The notes: generated by a model not told the origin, from the sequence alone. A stretch of 5,415 nucleotides of DNA from an uncultured Oscillospiraceae bacterium (GCA_900552985.1 USBP01000124.1:1-5415); one strand, 5' to 3'. Shown: positions 1 through 5,120, counted from the stretch's first letter. A program made the numbers and translations.

Positions 1-986
1 GGGTGGATACGATCACCCGCACGGCGGCGCGCATCCATGAGTTCCTGCCGGAGGCGCGCATCGGTATCGCACACGGCAAAATGGAGGAGGAGGAGCTCAG
101 CGAAATCTGGAGCAATCTCCTTAACGGAGAAATTGATATTCTCGTGTGCACCACGATCATTGAAACCGGTGTAGATGTGCCGAACGTCAACACCCTGATT
201 ATTGAGAATGCGGATCGTTTGGGCCTTGCGCAGCTGCACCAGATCCGCGGGAGGGTAGGCCGCTCCGCCCGGAGGGCTTACGCTTACCTTACCTTTACGC
301 GCGGGCGGGAATTGAGCGAAATCGCTACGCGCCGCCTGAGCGCTATCCGGGAGTATACGGAGTTTGGCTCCGGCTTCCAGATTGCCATGCGGGATCTCGA
401 AATCCGCGGCGCGGGCAACATCCTTGGCGCGCAGCAGCATGGCCACATGGAGGCCGTCGGTTACGATATGTATATTCAGATGCTGTCGGAGGCGATTGCG
501 CAGGAACGGGGCGAAAAGCCGGAAAGGCCTGCACAGGAATGCCTGATCGATCTGCAAATCGAAGCGCACATCCCGGAAACCTATATCGAGAGCATCCCGC
601 AGCGGCTGGCCATCTATCGCCGCATTGCGGAGATCCGCTCGCCGGAGGATGTGGAGGATGTTTACGACGAGCTGATCGACCGCTTTGGCGATCCGCCGCC
701 GAGCGTGCAGGGGCTGGTCAACGTTTCCCTGCTGCGCAATTCTGTCTCGGCGCAGGGTGTCTATGAGGTCAGCCAGCGCGGCAACTGCCTGCTGCTCTAT
801 TCCAATTCGATCGATATGCAGAAGGTCTCCCGCCTCGCAACCCTGCTGCGCGGAAGGATTTTGGTCAGCGCAGGGGCAAAGCCGTATATCTCCGTCAAGA
901 TAGCGGCCGGCCAGACGCCGGTGGATACGCTGGAGGAAGCCCTGCGCATCTATGCGGTGGAGCCGGGCCAGAAAAAAGAAGAATAA
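1..986 (+). CDS. mfd: Mfd transcription-repair coupling factor, C-terminal part (5' end outside window)
   Basis: Mfd is a cytoplasmic ATP-driven DNA translocase. It pushes stalled RNA polymerase off damaged template and recruits UvrA/UvrB for nucleotide excision repair. The window holds its last 327 or so residues, read in frame from base 3; the family is usually about 1150 residues, so roughly the final quarter is seen. Visible are the second RecA-like lobe with helicase motif V (TTIIETGVDV, residues 50-59) and motif VI (QIRGRVGRS, 80-88). After these comes the TRG translocation motif shared with RecG (MRDLEIRGAGN, about 129-139, then GAQQHGH). The C-terminal regulatory D7 domain follows, from about 182 to 315. 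The end is Lys/Glu-rich and stops at TAA 984-986. No downstream gene follows on this strand before a strong terminator, so mfd is the last gene of its unit. No defect is seen in the visible part. Confidence 0.97.
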   Translation, partial: VDTITRTAARIHEFLPEARIGIAHGKMEEEELSEIWSNLLNGEIDILVCTTIIETGVDVPNVNTLIIENADRLGLAQLHQIRGRVGRSARRAYAYLTFTRGRELSEIATRRLSAIREYTEFGSGFQIAMRDLEIRGAGNILGAQQHGHMEAVGYDMYIQMLSEAIAQERGEKPERPAQECLIDLQIEAHIPETYIESIPQRLAIYRRIAEIRSPEDVEDVYDELIDRFGDPPPSVQGLVNVSLLRNSVSAQGVYEVSQRGNCLLLYSNSIDMQKVSRLATLLRGRILVSAGAKPYISVKIAAGQTPVDTLEEALRIYAVEPGQKKEE

Positions 987-1025
987 CAGGGCTCAGCGGC
1001 AGCAGGCCCTGTGAAGGAAAAAAGC

Positions 1026-1060
1026 AGGCATCGCAAGCGGAGGGTTCGCTTGCGATGCCT
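1026..1060. terminator. Bidirectional intrinsic terminator between mfd and the convergent gene
   Basis: A perfect 14-bp stem (1026-1039 with 1047-1060) closes a 7-nt loop. On the plus strand it is followed by TTCATTTTG, giving a T-rich tail for mfd. On the minus strand it is followed by GC and then six T (complement of the A run just before 1024), a good tail for the convergent gene ending at 1114. It sits in the only gap between two converging genes, as expected for a shared terminator. Confidence 0.9.
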
Positions 1061-1113
1061 TTCATTTTGTGGGCAGGGTTCATCCTTACGACGGGCGTTT
1101 GAAGCCGCTGCTT

Positions 1114-2016
1114 TTACTGCATGATATCCTGATCGTTTTGCGCTTTTCTCTTCCGCTTTTTCCGCTTGTGCAGGTGCCAGATGATAACAATAATAACTGC
1201 CAGGGCGATGAGGAGAAACGGCGAAAACGTCAAAAGCGTCATAGGCAGGTAGGGGCTTCTCAGAGTGCTGAAAATGGTTTGAAACCAGTTTTCATCAATC
1301 ACAATTTTTAAATTTTCTTCGGGAAGCGTATCAGAAACATACTGGTAGGTGCGTTCGCCGGTTTTTTGAAACGACAGATTACTGCTTGACAGCACCGGCA
1401 TGGCTTCATCCAGAGAAAGGTTTATGGTCAGGTTTTCAAAACCCTTCCACATCGCGGCGGGCGTCAGGTAATATTCGATCCGACCTTCCTTCGCATTGAA
1501 ATCATAGTCCGGGTATCCACCGAGACGGTACGTATAGGAAACGACGATATCATATTCTTCCCATGGCGCAAAATTCAATTGAAAGGTGATGCTGTCAACC
1601 GCCCGCTCCCCGTTTGGATCTGTCAGCTCGCCCTCTGTCAGCACGACATATTGCCAATCATCCGTTTGAATCTCTGTACTGTAATCAAGAGTATAGCGTT
1701 TTGATTGGAAAGGGAGCTCCTTCCCATTGGCTTTCACCTCCACGCCGCCGGTTTCGATGTTAGGGGATAAGAACATGGCCTGGGAGGAGACGCTTTCAGC
1801 CGTTGTGTTTTTCATGTGATAAGTGGCGGCAATGTCCGCTGTGGAACCTTTGACCGTAATATTCAATACCTCAGATAACACGGAAAGGGCGTCGTTCTTT
1901 TCAAAGGTGACGGAGGAACCAATATCGGCTTCTTCAGGGGCCGCCATATTTGCATAGGCAATTTGAGGGATAGATAATACAAAAATGAAAATTACGATGA
2001 GGCAGGCCTTTTTCAT
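1114..2016 (-). CDS. Secreted, C-terminally membrane-anchored protein of unrecognised family
   Basis: I do not recognise the family. The 300-residue product starts with MKK and a hydrophobic stretch ending in AYA, a typical Sec signal peptide with likely cleavage before NMAAP (about residue 22/23). A region of about 230 residues follows, with alternating polar/hydrophobic segments and many Tyr, Trp and Thr, which suggests a beta-rich extracellular domain. A single membrane helix lies at about 259-283, then a strongly basic tail (KRKKRKRK, 284-291) that should stay in the cytoplasm. There is no LPXTG motif and no lipobox. The start at 2016 is chosen because GGAGAG lies six bases before that ATG; an in-frame ATG at 2034 has no ribosome binding site and would put six extra residues before the signal peptide. 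The gene stands alone, divergent from a PAP2 gene, and is AT-richer than mfd. A surface or sensory role is possible, but nothing in the sequence shows a reaction. Confidence 0.85.
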   Translation of the reverse strand: MKKACLIVIFIFVLSIPQIAYANMAAPEEADIGSSVTFEKNDALSVLSEVLNITVKGSTADIAATYHMKNTTAESVSSQAMFLSPNIETGGVEVKANGKELPFQSKRYTLDYSTEIQTDDWQYVVLTEGELTDPNGERAVDSITFQLNFAPWEEYDIVVSYTYRLGGYPDYDFNAKEGRIEYYLTPAAMWKGFENLTINLSLDEAMPVLSSSNLSFQKTGERTYQYVSDTLPEENLKIVIDENWFQTIFSTLRSPYLPMTLLTFSPFLLIALAVIIVIIWHLHKRKKRKRKAQNDQDIMQ

Positions 2017-2122
2017 GGCGATCTCTCCGATCATAGCTTATTGCTTTTATTTTGCGCAAACGAAGGACAGACAGCCGCTCGAATCACAAGGATAACCACA
2101 TGACGGGATGCTTTGTAATGCT

Positions 2123-2131
2123 ATTGTAGCA
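2123..2131 (-). promoter_or_regulatory. Possible extended -10 promoter of the secreted-protein gene
   Basis: Read on the minus strand, TGCTACAAT is an extended -10 element (TGn plus TACAAT). No good -35 lies 17 bases upstream. Initiation would fall near 2116, leaving about 100 nt of leader before the start at 2016. A rival is the reverse side of the palindromic promoter at 2189-2222. Confidence 0.35.
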
Positions 2132-2188
2132 CGCATCATGCCAAAACGGAAGCAGTTTTATAATATCCCATAAAAATTTATAGTTTTC

Positions 2189-2217
2189 TTGACAGATTAT
2201 ATTTAATTCATTATAGT
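2189..2217 (+). promoter_or_regulatory. Sigma-A promoter of the PAP2 gene
   Basis: TTGACA (2189-2194) and TATAGT (2212-2217) are separated by exactly 17 bases, a near-perfect housekeeping promoter. Initiation is expected near 2224, giving a leader of about 56 nt before the ATG at 2280. This start site also argues against the in-frame ATG at 2235, which would lie only about 11 nt from the RNA 5' end with no ribosome binding site. Confidence 0.85.
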
Positions 2218-2222
2218 GTCAA
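2189..2222. promoter_or_regulatory. Imperfect palindrome over the promoter; possible operator or bidirectional promoter
   Basis: TTGACA at 2189-2194 is mirrored by TGTCAA at 2217-2222, and the inner parts are also partly symmetrical (ATTATA at 2196-2201, TTATAG at 2211-2216). Read on the minus strand the same DNA gives TTGACA, 15 bases, TATAAT: consensus hexamers with a short spacer, pointing at the gene that starts at 2016. The symmetry could serve a dimeric repressor, divergent transcription, or both. Confidence 0.35.
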
Positions 2223-2279
2223 TAGGCACCTCTTATGGACACAGAGGGAACCGAGATAGAGAAGAAAGGGGAAAACGTA

Positions 2280-3107
2280 ATGCTTAAGCGATATAAAGGG
2301 ATGATACTGTGCTTTTATATCCTGACGGCAGCGGCCCTGATCGCCGCTGTGTTTTATGATCTGCGGCTTGATATCTGGCTAAATAATACCAAAAACCTTT
2401 TTGCCATCTGGCTACAAAACACGGGGGAAATGCCCGGGCGGCTGATCTGCCCATTCGCCGGCACAGTGCTGTTTTATGCCGCTGCCAACCGGTGGGAAAA
2501 GGCTGCCGGTTTTCTGCTGGCGCTGGGCGGTTCCGTCTATTTTGGAACCTACTTTGGGAAATATTTTTTCCTGGAGGAGAACCAGATGCTGTTCAGCCTT
2601 GTGTGGGGCGCCGGCTTTGGCGTGTCGACGCTGCTCGCGGGCAGCCTGATCCCACAGCAGCTGATGAAAAAGCTGCGCGCCGCGGCGTGGATTGGCGTAA
2701 TCGTCATGGCGGTTCAGCTGCTGTGCGTGGAGGCGCTGAAATACCTGTGGGGGCGCGTGCGCTTCCGCGATCTGCTTGCCGCAGGGAGTTACGACGCTTT
2801 CACCTCCTGGCTGCACCCCAATGGAATCAACGGGAACAAATCCTTCCCCAGCGGGCACACGGCGGGGGCCGGCATGAGCTACCTGATGCTGCTGCTGCCC
2901 TTCTGCACGGAGCGCCTGAAGGGCCGGGAGCGGCTGTGCGCCCTGCTGCCCTTTGCCTATACCTCGCTGGTGGCGCTTTCCCGCCTGATTATGGGCGCGC
3001 ATTATCTCAGCGACGTGGCGATGGGCGGCGCGATCAGCTTTACGCTTGTGCTGATTGCGCTGAAGATTTATGAAAAACGGATACTGCCCAAGGAAAAGCT
3101 TACATGA
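2280..3107 (+). CDS. PAP2-family membrane phosphatase
   Basis: A 275-residue multi-pass membrane protein of the PAP2 (type 2 phosphatidic acid phosphatase) family. Members remove phosphate from lipid-linked substrates such as phosphatidic acid, phosphatidylglycerol phosphate or undecaprenyl pyrophosphate at the membrane surface. The three signature motifs are present in order: a Lys-x6-Arg element in KYLWGRVRFR (Lys154, Arg161), SFPSGH (188-193), and SR-x5-H-x3-D (Ser234, Arg235, His241, Asp245). His193 and His241 are the expected catalytic histidines. Motif 1 has Phe where the classic KxxxxxxRP has Pro. Hydrophobic segments flank the motifs, the first at about 6-26. The ATG at 2280 is chosen for its AAAGGGG site eight bases upstream; an in-frame ATG at 2235 is too near the promoter start. 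The gene appears monocistronic. The true substrate cannot be told from sequence; a role in envelope lipid recycling is the best guess. Confidence 0.92.
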   Translation: MLKRYKGMILCFYILTAAALIAAVFYDLRLDIWLNNTKNLFAIWLQNTGEMPGRLICPFAGTVLFYAAANRWEKAAGFLLALGGSVYFGTYFGKYFFLEENQMLFSLVWGAGFGVSTLLAGSLIPQQLMKKLRAAAWIGVIVMAVQLLCVEALKYLWGRVRFRDLLAAGSYDAFTSWLHPNGINGNKSFPSGHTAGAGMSYLMLLLPFCTERLKGRERLCALLPFAYTSLVALSRLIMGAHYLSDVAMGGAISFTLVLIALKIYEKRILPKEKLT

Positions 3108-3159
3108 TGGCTTGATATAGGCCGGTTCAAAGGGGGCTTTTGCGTAGAAGCGCGGCGAG

Positions 3160-3194
3160 GGGCGCGGTTTTCCACCGCACCCTTCGCTGTTTTT
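3160..3194 (+). terminator. Weak candidate terminator after the PAP2 gene
   Basis: GGG-C-GCGG (3160-3167) pairs with CCGC-A-CCC (3175-3182) around a 7-base loop, with one C/A mismatch, and TTCGCTGTTTTT follows. The T run is delayed by about six bases, so termination efficiency is doubtful. No better candidate is seen before the facing HAD gene. Confidence 0.3.
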
Positions 3195-3266
3195 GGGCGG
3201 CCGGGTTGCAGCCACAAGACTCTCTCTTCTCTGCGAAAGCGGCAATTGATGTAACGGGAGAAGAAA

Positions 3267-3407
3267 ATGGTAGAAAAAGCGAAATGGATTGGAAGGCTGG
3301 GCATGTATCGGCACAAAATCGTTGCATCTGTATGCAGGGAAATGCATTTCTTTCACCCCGTGGCCGCACCCCTGGCGATGCTCCCCCCCTGCACACGGAT
3401 GCGATAG
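3267..3407 (+). CDS. Possible small ORF, 46 residues, unrecognised
   Basis: ATG at 3267 is preceded by CGGGAG six bases upstream, a good ribosome binding site in an otherwise empty region. The product would begin MVEKAKWIGRLGMYRHK and end at TAG 3405-3407. It has basic and aromatic residues but no membrane helix, signal peptide or motif that I recognise. The same frame stays open after the TAG up to TAA 3531-3533, so this may be the first half of a gene broken by one nonsense codon, or a chance ORF. No promoter is seen directly upstream; transcription could be read-through from the PAP2 gene. Confidence 0.25.
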   Translation: MVEKAKWIGRLGMYRHKIVASVCREMHFFHPVAAPLAMLPPCTRMR

Positions 3408-3612
3408 TCTCTTTGCATTCATCCGTATTCCGAAGTTGATCAAACACCGGAGATGACAGCCGCTCCTCAGGCTGTTATTGAAAGCAGTATCCTTTCTATA
3501 CAGTATATCGAGATGAAATTGCGGATTCAATAACTCGTTTCGGGAGAAAAAATCAATGTCATCGTGATCTCGCAGCAGAGATGTCTCAAGCATATTCCAG
3601 CGTGGCAGATTG

Positions 3613-4299
3613 CTACGAGTCAAAACAATGAACAATATCCCTTAAATCGTCGCAGCAATCATCTGCGGTTTCATTCCATCCCTGATGGACGAGTATGGTG
3701 GTCATACCCGCGTTTTTTCCACCGAAGATATCCGCGCTGACGCTGTCGCCAATCATAAAATATTTTGCGGCGGGGAATCTTTTCTTTGCGAGCTCAAACA
3801 GTTCCGATCTGGGCTTATCATAGCCCTCCAGGGCTGAGACGATGATTCCGTCCAGACACTCTGTCAAACCGAGATGCCCCAAAACCTCCTCAAGGTCCGG
3901 ATAATTGTTGGAGAGCAGAATGTTTTTGATGCCACTTTTTTTCAGCCATCTTAAAACCTCGAGCGCATCGTCATACAGGACGTAATTTCCCTTTTCCTTA
4001 ATGATGCTTCGGACTTTCCCGGCAGCGATTCGGGCTGTGTCTTCATCAACACCCAATTTGATGTAGGTGCTGTAAAAATGATGATTCATAAAATTCCACC
4101 ATTTGTCACCGATCAGGGAGTGGTAGTCTTCGTTGGGGGTATGCCAGGTGAAGCCATAAGCCATATGTTTTCGGACATCCTCAAACAAAACCTGTGTGTT
4201 GGGGTCTGTTTTTTTTAGCGCGTTATATACGCTTGAACTCCACAAGGGGCCGGAATGAACGAGCGTCCCATCAAAATCCCAAAAGGCTACCGTATCCAT
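3613..4299 (-). CDS. HAD-superfamily hydrolase (subfamily IA-like phosphatase)
   Basis: A 228-residue cytoplasmic protein with the four HAD motifs in order: DFDGTL with nucleophile Asp8 and acid/base Asp10; Ser130 in LLSNN; Lys162 in GYDKPRSELF; and GDSVSAD with Asp185 and Asp190 for Mg2+. An all-helical cap of about 90 residues sits between motifs I and II (C1 cap), as in phosphoglycolate- and nucleotide-phosphatase relatives. Length is normal for the subfamily and no catalytic residue is missing. The enzyme should hydrolyse a small phosphate ester; the substrate cannot be inferred. The ATG at 4299 is preceded by GGGAGTGAT, but its GGGAG core is 13 bases from the start, a long spacing. It lies 37 bp downstream of the four-helix-bundle gene on the same strand and may share its transcript. 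It is AT-richer than mfd and the PAP2 gene. Confidence 0.9.
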   Translation of the reverse strand: MDTVAFWDFDGTLVHSGPLWSSSVYNALKKTDPNTQVLFEDVRKHMAYGFTWHTPNEDYHSLIGDKWWNFMNHHFYSTYIKLGVDEDTARIAAGKVRSIIKEKGNYVLYDDALEVLRWLKKSGIKNILLSNNYPDLEEVLGHLGLTECLDGIIVSALEGYDKPRSELFELAKKRFPAAKYFMIGDSVSADIFGGKNAGMTTILVHQGWNETADDCCDDLRDIVHCFDS

Positions 4300-4336
4300 T
4301 TAATTGATATCACTCCCAATATATAGTGACTTTTGA

Positions 4337-4687
4337 TTATTTTTTATTTCCCTTTGCGGTGTTGAGGGAGGAGATGAGCATACGTTTGATTTCCTCTGCC
4401 AGTAAAATAAGATGGTCAAAGTCGTAGTCAACTAATTTTGTCCTTTTTAAAAGTGTAAGCCAATAAATGCTTTCGCCGGCTTCTTTAAGCGAAATGTGTA
4501 GTTTGGCTATGAAATCAGCTTTACTGTTTCTGTAGATGGCCTCATTTATATTTGCGCCAATAGATGTAGCAGAGCGGAGTAATTGCTTAACGATGGTTGT
4601 GTCTTTCCTTGTTTTTGAATATGCTTCGTAAAATAGGACAATCTCTGTGGCAAAATCGAGCGATTTATCTAGTAGCGGGCTGCTCAT
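4337..4687 (-). CDS. Four-helix-bundle protein, S23 / 23S rRNA intervening-sequence family (Avd-like)
   Basis: A 116-residue helical protein with the signature of the four-helix-bundle family known from 23S rRNA intervening sequences. The core LLRSATSIGANINEA lies at about 36-50, then a DFI-KLHISLKEAGES stretch and YWL-LL in the third helix. Length matches the family. Relatives include Avd, the accessory protein of diversity-generating retroelements, which forms a basic pentameric barrel and binds the reverse transcriptase and RNA; no reverse transcriptase gene is seen here. The role of stand-alone copies is not established. The ATG at 4687 is chosen for AGAGGTGAT just upstream (AGAGG is eight bases away); an in-frame ATG at 4729 lies upstream of the likely promoter. 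A dense cluster of inverted and direct repeats and a tRNA-Arg lie immediately upstream; the HAD gene follows after 37 bp. It is the most AT-rich gene in the window, consistent with transfer. Confidence 0.9.
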   Translation of the reverse strand: MSSPLLDKSLDFATEIVLFYEAYSKTRKDTTIVKQLLRSATSIGANINEAIYRNSKADFIAKLHISLKEAGESIYWLTLLKRTKLVDYDFDHLILLAEEIKRMLISSLNTAKGNKK

Positions 4688-4706
4688 CAATATCACCTCT
4701 AATCGA

Positions 4707-4715
4707 ATTATATCA
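4707..4715 (-). promoter_or_regulatory. Candidate extended -10 promoter for the four-helix-bundle gene
   Basis: On the minus strand TGATATAAT combines a perfect TATAAT with the TGn extension. No clear -35 lies at the normal distance. Initiation near 4700 would leave only about 12 nt before the ATG at 4687, with the ribosome binding site at the very 5' end. The alternative is read-through from the tRNA promoter across the hairpins. Confidence 0.4.
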
Positions 4716-4750
4716 TCAATCCAGATCACGAGCTACGCTTTGTAAAGAAA

Positions 4751-4828
4751 CTTTTCACTTTTCTCTCTTCGCTTTTCACTGAAAACGACAATTTTAGAAG
4801 TGAAAAGAGAAGAGTAAAGAGTGAAAAG
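4751..4828. repeat. Inverted repeat with 30-bp arms of GTGAAAAG-type units
   Basis: Arms 4751-4780 and 4799-4828 match at 26 of 30 positions by hand alignment and enclose an 18-base spacer. The right arm is built of GTGAAAAGAGAAGAG; the left arm carries the inverted, slightly changed copy. The spacer contains AAACGACAATTTT (4783-4795), which is the stem core of the neighbouring 21-bp hairpin. The strand bias (purines on one arm, pyrimidines on the other) makes a long, AT-rich stem if transcribed. It lies directly upstream of the four-helix-bundle gene. Confidence 0.85.
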
Positions 4829-4835
4829 AGAAGAG
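4800..4835 (+). repeat. Two direct copies of a 15-base unit at 21-base period
   Basis: GTGAAAAGAGAAGAG occurs exactly at 4800-4814 and again at 4821-4835, separated by TAAAGA. A third copy, inverted with one change, lies at 4765-4779, and a shorter GTGAAAAG piece is inverted at 4751-4758. The two direct copies are too few and too close for a CRISPR array and no spacers of constant length exist. Confidence 0.8.
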
Positions 4836-4837
4836 AG

Positions 4838-4883
4838 CAGAAAGAAACGACAATTTTCACAAGAAAATTGTCGTTTCTTTCTG
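4838..4883. repeat. Perfect 21-bp hairpin starting in the tRNA CCA end
   Basis: Bases 4838-4858 pair without mismatch with 4863-4883 around a 4-base loop. On the minus strand the stem begins at the last two bases of the tRNA CCA, so it follows the tRNA with no gap. It could act as a weak terminator: the downstream sequence is pyrimidine-rich but has no clean T run, and the stem is AT-rich. It could also be a processing signal or a palindromic mobile repeat that landed at the tRNA end. Its core AAACGACAATTTT recurs at 4783-4795. Confidence 0.85.
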
Positions 4884-4958
4884 GCCCGCCCGGAGGGATT
4901 CGAACCCCCGGCCTTCAGAATCGGAATCTGCTGCGATATCCAGCTTCGCCACGGGCGG
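4882..4958 (-). tRNA. tRNA-Arg, anticodon CCG, CCA encoded
   Basis: The cloverleaf folds by hand. Acceptor CCGCCCG (5' end at 4958) pairs with CGGGCGG (4886-4892). The D stem is GCGA/TCGC with GG in the loop. The anticodon loop TTCCGAT has CCG at 4922-4924 and reads CGG (Arg). The variable loop is 5 nt, and the T stem GGGGG/CCCTC closes a TTCGAAT loop. Discriminator G73 and an encoded CCA (4882-4884) complete it. The first base pair of the anticodon stem, 27-43, is a G/A mismatch, leaving four pairs; this is unusual but the rest is regular. Confidence 0.95.
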
Positions 4959-4983
4959 ATAGATGAACTTTTCAGTGAGTGTT

Positions 4984-5012
4984 ATTTTACCACGCCTTGC
5001 TGAAAAAAGCAA
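4984..5012 (-). promoter_or_regulatory. Promoter of tRNA-Arg
   Basis: Minus-strand TTGCTT (5007-5012), 17 bases, TAAAAT (4984-4989), with a TGG extension just before the -10. Initiation is expected near 4977, about 18 nt before the mature tRNA 5' end, a usual length for a tRNA leader. Confidence 0.7.
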
Positions 5013-5091
5013 CCGTCCACCGCTAATTTTCAGGAGGAAATGTGAGAAGGCTCCCATTTTTCAGGACTGCAAATAAATTTTCTTTTTGTGC

Positions 5092-5120
5092 TTGACTTCT
5101 GTGGAAACAGCCGCTATACT
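5092..5120 (+). promoter_or_regulatory. Sigma-A promoter of the rightmost gene
   Basis: TTGACT (5092-5097) and TATACT (5115-5120) with a 17-base spacer, preceded by an AT-rich stretch that may act as an UP element. Initiation is expected near 5127, giving a leader of about 43 nt to the ATG at 5170. It is divergent from the tRNA promoter. Confidence 0.85.

Larger units (their letters stand above)
3108..3612. other. About 500-bp region without a convincing gene
   Basis: Between the stop of the PAP2 gene and the stop of the convergent HAD gene. The first part (about 3120-3235) is GC-rich and holds a weak terminator-like hairpin. The second part (from about 3245) holds a 46-codon ORF with a good ribosome binding site and a cluster of TGCAT motifs. 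An ACAGCC/GGCTGT hairpin with an 8-base loop follows at 3456-3475. Open frames on both strands here lack recognisable domains. The length is large for two converging genes, so a decayed gene, a small RNA or a dispersed repeat may lie here, but none is shown. Confidence 0.6.

Noticed and set aside
2235..2279. Upstream in-frame ATG for the PAP2 gene at 2235
   Set aside because: It lies about 11 nt from the predicted transcription start and has no ribosome binding site, whereas 2280 has AAAGGGG at good spacing and begins directly before the first membrane helix.
3140..3447. Open frames of about 100 codons on both strands after the PAP2 gene
   Set aside because: They have no ribosome binding site or recognisable motif and are rich in Arg, Cys and Pro as expected for chance frames in GC-rich DNA.
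3563..3585. Small inverted repeat (ATCTC/GAGAT) after the HAD gene as its terminator
   Set aside because: The stem is only five pairs and the T run lies about 14 bases further, so it is not a credible intrinsic terminator.
2412..3635. Long open frame on the minus strand (about 400 codons)
   Set aside because: Most of it is the exact antisense of the PAP2 gene, its sequence is low in hydrophobic pattern and rich in His, Gln and Arg as shadow frames of GC-rich genes are, and no ribosome binding site or domain is evident.
4688..4729. Upstream in-frame ATG for the four-helix-bundle gene at 4729
   Set aside because: AGAGGTGAT sits just before the ATG at 4687, the likely -10 element lies between the two, and the family normally begins near the later start.
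4751..4883. CRISPR array
   Set aside because: The repeats are partly inverted, irregular in spacing and have no unique spacers of constant length; no cas gene is present.
4337..4883. Diversity-generating retroelement
   Set aside because: Only an Avd-like protein is present. No reverse transcriptase, no template/variable repeat pair and no target gene are found in the window.
4821..5057. Open frames on both strands across the tRNA, including a product containing ARPEGFEPP
   Set aside because: That peptide is the well-known false translation of the antisense of a tRNA T arm and acceptor; the tRNA explains the sequence.
5043..5097. GTG at 5043 with AGGAGG upstream as a gene start
   Set aside because: The frame closes after about 18 codons, overlaps the strong promoter at 5092 and has no promoter of its own.
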